From the NCBI GenBank assembly GCA_024222455.1, contig JAAEPD010000359.1, positions 1 through 50,151 of the forward strand: a DNA stretch of 50,151 bases. Direction: 5' to 3'. Every line of letters starts with the position of its first letter. Position 1 is the first letter of the stretch. Below the pieces are notes generated by a model, which worked only from the letters and a program-made list of their open reading frames with translations, did not search any database and had not been told where the DNA came from. The position numbers were made by a program, and so were the translations under genes. Below, one piece after another: positions 33,290 through 40,822 of the stretch. Source of the stretch: Aureispira sp. (GTDB lineage: Bacteria; Bacteroidota; Bacteroidia; Chitinophagales; Saprospiraceae).

Positions 33290-34579
33290 ATGTATAAACT
33301 TTCAACATATCTATTCTTCTTTTTTGCTTGGACATGCACTTATGCACAGGGCTATATATTAGTACCTATGGATGAAAAACAGCATGACCACCTAAAATCC
33401 TATGGCGCAGCCTATTGGATATTAAACCAAAAAGAAGAAGCCTATTGGCTACTTAATTATAGAGGAGGAAGCTTTGCTTTTAAGTATTCTAATGCCGCTA
33501 AGTTAGAATGTATAAGTAGAGGTGTAAGTTATGAACACATTCCAAGTTCAGCCTTTGATAAAATAATAGCAGATATAACTGCTCCTGATCGGAATATGGA
33601 AGCCATGAAACTAGAAATTGCTCCCAAAATTGCGGTTTATAGTCCTACCAAAAACATGCGGGGTGAACAAATAGAAGCCTCTGATGACGCTGTAACAATG
33701 GTGCTTAGTTATGCACAAATACCTTATGAGATCATCTATGATGAGGAGGTCTTGGGCAACAAGCTTCATGAGTATGATTGGTTGCATTTGCACCACGAAG
33801 ATTTCACAGGGCAGTTTGGGAAGTTGTATGGTAGCTCTAGCAAAAAACCTTGGTATCGAGAACATGTAAAAATGATGAACGATTTTGCTCAAAAGCTGAA
33901 TTACAAAAAAGTTTCGGAGCTAAAATTGGCTGTAGTCAAAAAAATTCAAGAATTTGTATCTGGTGGAGGATTTATGTTTGCTATGTGCTCCGCTAGTGAT
34001 ACTTATGATTTGGCATTAGCTGCTGATGGTGTAGATATTTGCGCCACCATGTTTGATGGTGACCCTATTGATAGTGATGCTCAAAGTAAACTCAATTATG
34101 ATAATACTTTTGCATTTAAAAACTTCAAGTTAGTTACAGATCCTACCAAATACGAATATTCAACTATTGATAACTCTGTATATACTTCTCCTAAGCGAGA
34201 TATCTCAGAAGAGATAGATTACTTTTTGCTTTTCGACTTTTCTGCAAAATGGGACCCAATTCCAACTATGCTTACTCAGTGCCACACTCAAACCATAAGA
34301 GGTTTTATGGGGCAAACTACAGCTTATCGAAAAAATCAGATTAAATCTAATGTCAAAATATTAGGAGAAACTAAAGCACTCAAGGAAGCTAAATACCTTC
34401 ATGGTACTTTCGGAAAAGGTTTTTGGAGTTTTTATGGTGGCCATGACCCTGAAGACTACAGACACTATATAGAAGAACCTCCTACTGATCTTAGCCTGCA
34501 CCCTAACTCGCCTGGTTATCGTCTTATTTTGAATAATATTCTATTTCCAGCAGCTAAGAAAAAACATAGACCAACCTAA
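33290..34579 (+). CDS. Secreted ThuA/class I GATase-like protein, tandem copy 1
   Basis: First of three neighbouring 429-residue paralogs. A signal peptide (LFFFFAWTCTYA, then Gln) shows export. The body looks like a class I glutamine-amidotransferase/ThuA fold: GGGFMFAMCSASDT puts Cys233 at a nucleophile-elbow position, and GKGFWSFYGGHDPEDYRH (His385) resembles the strand-plus-His motif of ThuA proteins. DWLHLHHEDFTGQFG (164-177) and PTMLTQCH are other strongly conserved blocks. Related Bacteroidota proteins are sometimes named asparagine synthetase B in databases, but I see none of that enzyme's hallmarks (no N-terminal Cys2, no PP-loop). Actual activity unknown. Copy 2 starts 19 bases downstream. 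Confidence 0.7.
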   Translation: MYKLSTYLFFFFAWTCTYAQGYILVPMDEKQHDHLKSYGAAYWILNQKEEAYWLLNYRGGSFAFKYSNAAKLECISRGVSYEHIPSSAFDKIIADITAPDRNMEAMKLEIAPKIAVYSPTKNMRGEQIEASDDAVTMVLSYAQIPYEIIYDEEVLGNKLHEYDWLHLHHEDFTGQFGKLYGSSSKKPWYREHVKMMNDFAQKLNYKKVSELKLAVVKKIQEFVSGGGFMFAMCSASDTYDLALAADGVDICATMFDGDPIDSDAQSKLNYDNTFAFKNFKLVTDPTKYEYSTIDNSVYTSPKRDISEEIDYFLLFDFSAKWDPIPTMLTQCHTQTIRGFMGQTTAYRKNQIKSNVKILGETKALKEAKYLHGTFGKGFWSFYGGHDPEDYRHYIEEPPTDLSLHPNSPGYRLILNNILFPAAKKKHRPT

Positions 34580-34598
34580 AACTAAAACCATCAAACAC

Positions 34599-35888
34599 AT
34601 GAAAAACTTATTACTCTACTGTTGCTTAACGGTGCTATGCCTATCTAGTATTCAGGCTCAAAAAATACTGATTCCAATGGACGAAGAGCAGGATAATCAC
34701 CTAAAAGCTTATGGTGTTATGTATGCTGTACTAGAAAAGAATAAAGAGGCTTACTGGCTACTCAATTACAGGGGAGGCAGTTTTGCATTTGAATATACAG
34801 ATGATTTAAAATTAGAATGTATCCGAAAAGGGGTTTCTTATGAAGTCAACTCTAATAGTAAATTTGATAAAACCTTAGCACTTGTCAATGATCCAGAAGT
34901 TAATATGCAAGCAATGCTGCTGGAAGTAGCTCCTAAAATTGCGGTTTATACTTCTAGTGCCAGTGAAGGTGGAAAAGAGATGGAACCTTGGGATGATGCA
35001 GTAACTTTGGCCTTGACTTATGCCGAAATTCCTTATGATGAGATTTATGATGACGAAGTCTTGGCTGGCGAGCTGTCTAATTATGATTGGTTGCATTTGC
35101 ACCATGAAGATTTTACAGGGCAATTTGGTAAAGTCTATGCTTATCATGGCCTTCGTCCTTGGTACAAAGCACATGTTAACACTCTAAAAGAGTTGGCAGC
35201 TAAACATGATTTCAAAAAGGTTTCTGAATTGAAATTAGCTGTAGCTAAAAAAATAAAAAACTATGTGGCCAATGGTGGATTTATGTTTGCCATGTGTTCT
35301 ACTGCTGATACTTATGATATTGCATTAGCTGCAGAGGGTTTAGACATTTGTGACCCTGTGTTTGATGGAGATAGAGCAGATAGTACAGCTCAAGAAAAGC
35401 TCAATTTCAAAAACACCTTTGCTTTCCAGAACTTTGAATTAATAACAGACCCTTATAAATATGAGCATTCAACTATCGATAACTCCCCTTATACCAACCC
35501 TCCTCGCAAAGTAAAGGAAGAGCTTGACTATTTTGGGTTGTTTGAGTTCTCCGCTAAATGGGATCCAATTCCAACTATGCTGACACAATGCCATGCTAAC
35601 ACTATAAAAGGTTTTATGGGACAGACTACTGCTTTTCGCAAAAAATATATTAAATCAAATGTGAAAATATTGGGCGAAACAAGAGCTTTGGGTGAAGCCA
35701 AATATATACATGGTACTTTCGGAAAAGGTTTTTGGAGCTTTTATGGTGGCCATGACCCAGAAGATTATAGACACTATATAGGTGATCTAGAAACAGATCT
35801 CCATTTGCATCCTAATTCTGCTGGTTATCGTCTTATTTTGAATAATATCCTATTCCCTGCAGCAAAAAGAAAGGATCAAGCGAGTTAA
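34599..35888 (+). CDS. Secreted ThuA/class I GATase-like protein, tandem copy 2
   Basis: Same length and layout as copy 1. The signal peptide is LLYCCLTVLCLSSIQA, again with Gln at the mature start. The Cys-elbow block reads NGGFMFAMCSTADT, so the position of the first Gly has changed to Asn. The HGTFGKGFWSFYGGHDPEDY block and the LHLHHEDFTGQFGK block are intact. Differences from copy 1 cluster in the N-terminal 100 residues and in the region 240-310. It is probably translated from the same message as copy 1 (19-base gap), while copy 3 is 116 bases further on. Confidence 0.7.
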   Translation: MKNLLLYCCLTVLCLSSIQAQKILIPMDEEQDNHLKAYGVMYAVLEKNKEAYWLLNYRGGSFAFEYTDDLKLECIRKGVSYEVNSNSKFDKTLALVNDPEVNMQAMLLEVAPKIAVYTSSASEGGKEMEPWDDAVTLALTYAEIPYDEIYDDEVLAGELSNYDWLHLHHEDFTGQFGKVYAYHGLRPWYKAHVNTLKELAAKHDFKKVSELKLAVAKKIKNYVANGGFMFAMCSTADTYDIALAAEGLDICDPVFDGDRADSTAQEKLNFKNTFAFQNFELITDPYKYEHSTIDNSPYTNPPRKVKEELDYFGLFEFSAKWDPIPTMLTQCHANTIKGFMGQTTAFRKKYIKSNVKILGETRALGEAKYIHGTFGKGFWSFYGGHDPEDYRHYIGDLETDLHLHPNSAGYRLILNNILFPAAKRKDQAS

Positions 35889-36004
35889 ATGTTAATTTAT
35901 TAAATGGATATTAATTAGTTTTGTAACTTTTGCCGCTTTTAGCTTAGGCAAACTACAAAAACCTGATTTTAAGCTATACATCAGTTTTATAATTATAATA
36001 TACA

Positions 36005-37294
36005 ATGAAAAATTTATTGCTCTACTGCTGTCTCTTCTTACTCAGTTATACCAGCGTTCATGCACAGCAAATATTGCTTCCGATGGACGATAAGCAAGAG
36101 AACCATATGAAAGCTTATGGTATAGTCTATTGGGTCTTAGAAAAAAAGATAGAATCCTATTGGTTGCTCAACTATAGAGGAGGAAGTTTTGCTTTTGAAT
36201 ACGATGAAGCATTCAAGTTAGAATGTATTCGTAGAGGGGTCTCTTATGAGATAATTCCAACAGCTAGTTTCAACAAGATACTATCAGATATTAATGACCC
36301 AGAGGTCAATATGGAAGCAATGAAACTAGAGGTGCCACCTAAAGTAGCAGTATACAGTCCGACTGTGAATGCTAGAGGGCAGGCTGTACAACCTTGGGAT
36401 GATGCGGTGACATTGGTTTTGGCTTATGCCGAAATTCCTTATGATTTGGTTTATGATGATGAGGTATTAGATGATAAACTTCATGAGTATGATTGGTTAC
36501 ACTTACACCACGAAGATTTCACAGGGCAGTTCGGTAAGTTCTATGCAAATTATAGTAGCCAGCAATGGTACAAGGAGCATGTACGTACAATGAAAGAATT
36601 AGCCACTAAACATGGATACTCAAAGGTATCTGAGCTTAAATTAGCGGTGGTCAAAAGAATACGCAATTTTGTATCTGGCGGAGGTTTTATGTTCGCTATG
36701 TGTTCGGCAACAGACACTTATGATATCACATTAGCTGCTGATGGTGTAGACATTTGCGATCATATGTATGATGGCGATGCTCCTGACCCTGATGCTCAAA
36801 GCAAACTCAACTTCAACAATACTTTTGCTTTCAAAGATTTTCAGTTGGTGCGTGATCCTTATAAATATGAGTATTCTACTATCGATGCTTCTCCTCTGAC
36901 AGCACCTGCTCGTAGAGTTAGCGATGATATGGATTACTTTACTTTATTTGATTTTTCAGCTAAATGGGACCCTGTTCCTACTATGCTGACTCAATGCCAT
37001 ACTAAGACCGTCAAAGGTTTTATGGGGCAAACTACTGCTTTCCGCAAGAGTAATATCAAATCTAGTGTTTTGATTTTGGGGGAGAACAAACCTGCTAAAG
37101 AAGCTCGTTATATCCACGGTACTTTCGGAAAGGGTTTTTGGAGTTTTTATGGTGGACACGATCCAGAAGATTATCGTCATTTTGTGCATGATCCTGCTAC
37201 AGATCTAAACTTACATCCTAAATCTCCTGGTTATCGTTTGATTCTAAATAATATCTTATTCCCAGCAGCAAAAAAGAAACCTCGTAAGACGTAA
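36005..37294 (+). CDS. Secreted ThuA/class I GATase-like protein, tandem copy 3
   Basis: Third 429-residue paralog. The signal peptide (LLYCCLFLLSYTSVHA, then Gln) is nearly that of copy 2, which suggests 2 and 3 share the most recent duplication, although the SGGGFMFAMCSATDT block is closer to copy 1. All conserved blocks, including the Cys and the HDPEDYRH His, are kept. No copy shows a stop or frameshift, so all three seem to be maintained. A perfect bidirectional terminator follows, facing the three-copy minus-strand cluster. Confidence 0.7.
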   Translation: MKNLLLYCCLFLLSYTSVHAQQILLPMDDKQENHMKAYGIVYWVLEKKIESYWLLNYRGGSFAFEYDEAFKLECIRRGVSYEIIPTASFNKILSDINDPEVNMEAMKLEVPPKVAVYSPTVNARGQAVQPWDDAVTLVLAYAEIPYDLVYDDEVLDDKLHEYDWLHLHHEDFTGQFGKFYANYSSQQWYKEHVRTMKELATKHGYSKVSELKLAVVKRIRNFVSGGGFMFAMCSATDTYDITLAADGVDICDHMYDGDAPDPDAQSKLNFNNTFAFKDFQLVRDPYKYEYSTIDASPLTAPARRVSDDMDYFTLFDFSAKWDPVPTMLTQCHTKTVKGFMGQTTAFRKSNIKSSVLILGENKPAKEARYIHGTFGKGFWSFYGGHDPEDYRHFVHDPATDLNLHPKSPGYRLILNNILFPAAKKKPRKT

Positions 37295-37312
37295 TAGAGA
37301 AATTAAAAATAG

Positions 37313-37357
37313 AATAGTCCTATAGATGATTGAAAATCTATAGGACTATTTTTATTT
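37313..37357. terminator. Bidirectional rho-independent terminator
   Basis: AATAGTCCTATAGAT at 37313-37327 and its exact complement at 37336-37350 form a perfect 15-bp stem with an 8-base loop. T-rich stretches lie on both sides. It ends the three-copy ThuA-like run on the plus strand and the PH-like membrane operon on the minus strand. Confidence 0.87.
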
Positions 37358-37931
37358 ATCTATACAATAACTGCTTAACAGCTTCTAACAACTTTTTTGC
37401 GTCTACAGAATCAGGAATTTCTAACTCCAAAAAAGTAGGTCTTTTAAGTTCAACTATTAGCTTATTAGGTTCCATTCTTACAGCCAATATATCCTCTAAA
37501 AAAACTTGCGAACCAGCCTCTAATATAAGTCGTTTTGGGGTCAAAATAAGCTGTTGGCTCTGCAACCTTTGCTCATTCAAAAGAGCTGCTTTTTCCCTAC
37601 TCTTATAGAAGACCCAAACAACAAATAATGCAAACAACCATACTCCTAATATAGTTGTAGTTAACCAAACACTATCTCCCAACCAATAGAGTAAAATAAG
37701 TCCTAAAATATGCCAAGCTATTGATGCTCCTAATACTGTAAAAAATACATCATCTACACCTTGTTTTTTTATAGCCTTTTTGCCATCATCATCCCATTTA
37801 TTCGAGAAAACATGCTGTTGTAGCAACACTTTTTCACCATCCTCTATCAAAGATTCCCACCAAGCTTGGGTCTCATTTTTAGAATCTTCTTCTTCTCTTC
37901 TAAAATCGCTATCTAATATATCAGGAGGCAT
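37356..37931 (-). CDS. Membrane protein with PH-like C-terminal domain, paralog A
   Basis: A 191-residue protein without a recognised family name. It begins PPDILDSDF, followed by an acidic patch and WWESLIEDGEKVLLQQ. Two transmembrane helices lie around residues 65-110. The C-terminal 65 residues (QQLILTPKRLILEAGSQVF, LEDILAVRMEP, VELKRP) look like a small beta-barrel ending in a helix, as in bacterial PH domains. Paralogs B and C upstream share the same layout. It is the last gene of the operon; its ATG is 3 bases beyond the stop of the small membrane protein. Predicted to be cytoplasm-facing at both ends. Confidence 0.65.
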   Translation of the reverse strand: MPPDILDSDFRREEEDSKNETQAWWESLIEDGEKVLLQQHVFSNKWDDDGKKAIKKQGVDDVFFTVLGASIAWHILGLILLYWLGDSVWLTTTILGVWLFALFVVWVFYKSREKAALLNEQRLQSQQLILTPKRLILEAGSQVFLEDILAVRMEPNKLIVELKRPTFLELEIPDSVDAKKLLEAVKQLLYR

Positions 37932-37934
37932 ATC

Positions 37935-38171
37935 TTACTTCTTTAATAACTCGATTATAAACTGAGCAATTTCACTAAGGCTTGCCCCTTTATTCTTATC
38001 CGATTCTCTGATAGTAAATGGCGTTGAAGGTTTTTTAGACTTTATAGGAGTCGGAGGAGCTTTTAACCATTTGGGTGTAGCCGCTTTACGTTTCTTGGGC
38101 TTATACTTAAACTCAAAGTATAAGATACCAACAAATACCTCTAGGATTAAAATTATTAAAATAAGAACCAT
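37935..38171 (-). CDS. Small single-pass membrane protein
   Basis: A 78-residue protein with an N-terminal transmembrane helix (LILIILILEVFVGILYFEF). A basic proline-rich segment follows (KPKKRKAATPKWLKAPPTP), and a short amphipathic helix closes it (SLSEIAQFIIELLKK). It lies inside the operon between paralogs A and B and is tightly linked to A, so it probably works with these proteins. No family was recognised. Confidence 0.6.
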   Translation of the reverse strand: MVLILIILILEVFVGILYFEFKYKPKKRKAATPKWLKAPPTPIKSKKPSTPFTIRESDKNKGASLSEIAQFIIELLKK

Positions 38172-38229
38172 TTTTTCTTTAAAGTATTAGAATATTAATC
38201 ATGATTTAAAAACAACTGTTACTTACTTC

Positions 38230-38862
38230 TTAACCAAAACGCAGTTTCTCTATTACTTCCTCCAATTTCATAGCACTTGGAACAGTCAACATTTCAATAT
38301 ATGCTGGTCTTGCTCTTTTGAGCTCTATAACCAATCTAGGAAGGAAAGTAGCTTCTACTTTTGTGGTCAATATATCATCTATAAAAATTCGTCTTTTGTT
38401 CTCTAATATAAGTTGTCTCTTGGTCAAGACCAATTGCTGAGTTGGTGGTTTAGGCTGAAGGGAAATTTGCGTTTTAAACTCATACGAATTCTCCTTTTTC
38501 AATTTTTCTTCATACTTAATACTAAAGCTAATTACAGATATAAGCACGAATCCTGTTGCAAGAACAACCACAAATAAATTAACTGATAAAAAGGTTAAGG
38601 TTAAACCAACTATATTCATAAGTATTGATCCTACAATAGCTGATAAACATCCAACAGACTCTGGATCTGGCTTCCTCCAAGATTTTTCTTTTATTTTTTT
38701 TATAACAGGAGTCTCTTTCTTCCCATAAACATCCAAATAAAAAACAACCTCCTCTCCTTCCTGCAGATAGGATTCCCACCAAGCCTTTTCAACTTCTGCT
38801 TGCTCTCTAGGCTTCTCTTCCTTTCCTCCCAAAAAATCACTATCTAATATATCATGGGGCAT
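38230..38862 (-). CDS. Membrane protein with PH-like C-terminal domain, paralog B
   Basis: A 210-residue paralog. The N-terminus is PHDILDSDFLGGKEEK, then KAWWESYLQEGEEVVFYLD. Two transmembrane helices lie near residues 80-120. The C-terminal module has QQLVLTKRQLILENKRRIF and IDDILTTKVEA, followed by LVIELKRARPAYIEM. The last part is closely matched by paralog C, including IDDILTTKV. The N-terminal and C-terminal ends are better conserved than the membrane part, which suggests that the soluble faces carry the function. Confidence 0.65.
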   Translation of the reverse strand: MPHDILDSDFLGGKEEKPREQAEVEKAWWESYLQEGEEVVFYLDVYGKKETPVIKKIKEKSWRKPDPESVGCLSAIVGSILMNIVGLTLTFLSVNLFVVVLATGFVLISVISFSIKYEEKLKKENSYEFKTQISLQPKPPTQQLVLTKRQLILENKRRIFIDDILTTKVEATFLPRLVIELKRARPAYIEMLTVPSAMKLEEVIEKLRFG

Positions 38863-38942
38863 ATTTCAATCCATTTGTTCTTCATAAGATATAACTAATC
38901 TTCTAAAAAGGGGGAGAATAATTCTAACATTAGACGCCACTT

Positions 38943-39581
38943 TTAGCCAAAACGTAGTTGCTCAATAGTCTCTATTAGTTTATTAGCCTCTTTAAGTCTT
39001 TGTGGTCTAAACTCTAATGATTTTGCTCTTTTAAGCTCTATAGTTACTCTAGATTGAGCAGTCCTGTCTACTTTTGTGGTGAGTATATCATCTATAAAAA
39101 CTCGCCTTTTGTCTTCTATTATAAGTTGCCTTTTAGTCAAGATAAGCTGCTGAGTTGGGGATTTAGGAATTTCTTGTTTTTCTACTATAGATATCCTTTT
39201 TAAGACTCGCTTCTTGTTATATTTATTGAAAGCTGCTACAAAAAAATGAAGCAAAAATACCAATAGCCAATATGAAATATACCCTAATATCGAATATTCC
39301 TCAAGAAAATCAAGCACAAAAAATGCTGCCACAAGACAAAACATTAGCATTCCTAAAATAAATAGACATAGCTCAAATAAGCCTCTATAATCAAATGGAT
39401 TTCTTATAGGTTTAGCTTTCACTATAGAACTATCTGCTTCTTTCAAAAGATCTTGCTGAAAAACAATTTGTTCTCCATCTTGTAGATAGATATCCCACCA
39501 AGATTTTTTAACTTCAACTTGCTCTATAAGCTCCTCTTCCTTCCCCTCTAAAAAATCGCTATCTAATATATTATGGGGCAT
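38943..39581 (-). CDS. Membrane protein with PH-like C-terminal domain, paralog C
   Basis: A 212-residue paralog and the first gene of the operon. The opening PHNILDSDFLEGKEEE and KSWWDIYLQDGEQIVFQQD match A and B. Two membrane helices lie around residues 70-120. The C-terminal module is QQLILTKRQLIIEDKRRVF, IDDILTTKVDR and VTIELKRAKSLEF, ending in a helix with IETIEQLRFG, nearly the same end as B. No upstream regulator is in the operon. Function unknown. Confidence 0.65.
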   Translation of the reverse strand: MPHNILDSDFLEGKEEELIEQVEVKKSWWDIYLQDGEQIVFQQDLLKEADSSIVKAKPIRNPFDYRGLFELCLFILGMLMFCLVAAFFVLDFLEEYSILGYISYWLLVFLLHFFVAAFNKYNKKRVLKRISIVEKQEIPKSPTQQLILTKRQLIIEDKRRVFIDDILTTKVDRTAQSRVTIELKRAKSLEFRPQRLKEANKLIETIEQLRFG

Positions 39582-39651
39582 ATTATATGTCTATTCATTT
39601 TTCATAATAACAACCAGCCCCTCAAAATAGTTATACTTCATTAAAAAGAAG

Positions 39652-39685
39652 CTATACTTTTAAAACTTAAATTTTAAAAGTATAG
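39652..39685 (-). terminator. Terminator of the SIMPL-like gene
   Basis: CTATACTTTTAAAA at 39652-39665 and its exact complement at 39672-39685 form a 14-bp stem with a 6-base loop. On the minus strand it is followed by a T-rich run. It lies between the SIMPL-like gene and the PH-like operon, so these are probably separate units. Confidence 0.65.
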
Positions 39686-39711
39686 TTCCCCTTTTGCATT
39701 TAAATTGAATA

Positions 39712-40689
39712 TCACTTAATCTCCACCTTTTTCAGGCTTCCATTATCATCTAATATATAAATAGATTTCTCCTTTTTGCGTTCTTCTTTGGCCTCTTTTT
39801 TCAACTCCTCTTCCTCAGGGTCTACCTTCTTGTACCAATAGGTTAATTCATAGTAAAACTGAATTACAGGAATGCTTTTGGCTGCATGAAAGACAAAATC
39901 AGCATGCTTATGGTTGTAAGTATAATGATTATTAATATTGACTTGGCGATTATAGTTAACCGCAGAATTTTGGGAGAGTTGGTGTTGGTACAAATTATCA
40001 TTACTCGCCAAAGATTTCAAATATCGCTCGTTGGGATAAAAGACATGTTTAGTCTCCTTAAAATTTGTTTTTCCTTTAGTAAAGGTCCAACCAATATCTT
40101 CACTCAACTTCTTTTTGATCTCTAATATTTCTACCGATTTTTGAGAAAGACTATCCAAGATAGGTTTAGAATTATTCAGATAAGCTTGCACCTTGACCAA
40201 ATCATAAATATTATAGTCTAAGCAGATTTTAGACAACCTCCTAAGCTTTGCCAACTCCCTTATCCGAAAGGTTAGATTCTGCGTAATTTTGTAGCCAATA
40301 GGGCGATCAACTATAGTATCTCGAATGTTCAGATCAAAAATAGGATCTAAGGCTACAATATCCATCAGCACATCCTTTTTGGAAATATCTATAGCTCGAA
40401 CAGACTGTATCAGGCTATCTGTTTTGGTATTCATCAGATGCTCTACACCAGCTACCGTTTGACTAATGAATGATTTGCTAAAAGTAACATGATATCCATC
40501 TGGAGTAGCATTGTACAACACCTTAGTATGGATAGTAATACTGTAATCGTCTGCGTTGATTTCGGGAGTTACGGTTGGGTAATTAGCCATTTGAGTACTG
40601 TTGTAATATGGATTACTAAAAGGCTGATTAATTTGTGCTTGGGCATGGCTTAGCAGCAGAGCTAAGCAACTCATCATAATTAATTTCAT
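39712..40689 (-). CDS. Exported SIMPL/DUF541-like protein
   Basis: A 325-residue protein with a signal peptide (IMMSCLALLLSHAQA, then Gln). The region of about residues 50-210 follows the SIMPL plan: an opening strand pair (ITIHTKVLYNATPDGYHVTFS), a helix with the Ser-[Val/Ile] index pattern (IQSVRAIDISKKDVLMDIVAL), then GYKITQNLTFRIRELAKLRRL and a long helix up to EILEIKKKLSED. The C-terminal 100 residues are particular to this protein and end in an acidic-basic tail (EEEELKKEAKEERKKEK). SIMPL proteins occur in the periplasm or outer membrane; their roles are mostly unknown. The assignment is from pattern only. Confidence 0.6.
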   Translation of the reverse strand: MKLIMMSCLALLLSHAQAQINQPFSNPYYNSTQMANYPTVTPEINADDYSITIHTKVLYNATPDGYHVTFSKSFISQTVAGVEHLMNTKTDSLIQSVRAIDISKKDVLMDIVALDPIFDLNIRDTIVDRPIGYKITQNLTFRIRELAKLRRLSKICLDYNIYDLVKVQAYLNNSKPILDSLSQKSVEILEIKKKLSEDIGWTFTKGKTNFKETKHVFYPNERYLKSLASNDNLYQHQLSQNSAVNYNRQVNINNHYTYNHKHADFVFHAAKSIPVIQFYYELTYWYKKVDPEEEELKKEAKEERKKEKSIYILDDNGSLKKVEIK

Positions 40690-40762
40690 AGAACTATGGG
40701 TTTAGTTAAAAGATATTATCCATATAACCCATAAACTCCAAAAAGATACATCCATATAACAA

Positions 40763-40798
40763 ATACAGCCCTCACTTATTAATAAGTGAGGGCTGTAT
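40763..40798. terminator. Perfect 36-base palindrome, probable terminator of the DPP gene
   Basis: ATACAGCCCTCACTTATT at 40763-40780 is followed directly by its exact complement at 40781-40798. It lies 24 bases beyond the stop of the minus-strand peptidase. T-runs are short on either side, so it may act as a terminator or as a stabilising 3' hairpin. Confidence 0.55.
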
Positions 40799-40822
40799 CT
40801 TTAGCATTTTCTAATTCTTATT

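Noticed and set aside
33290-37294. Asparagine synthetase B annotation for the three tandem paralogs
   Set aside because: No N-terminal nucleophile Cys2, no PP-loop synthetase motif, and signal peptides are present; the blocks fit a ThuA/GATase-like fold better.
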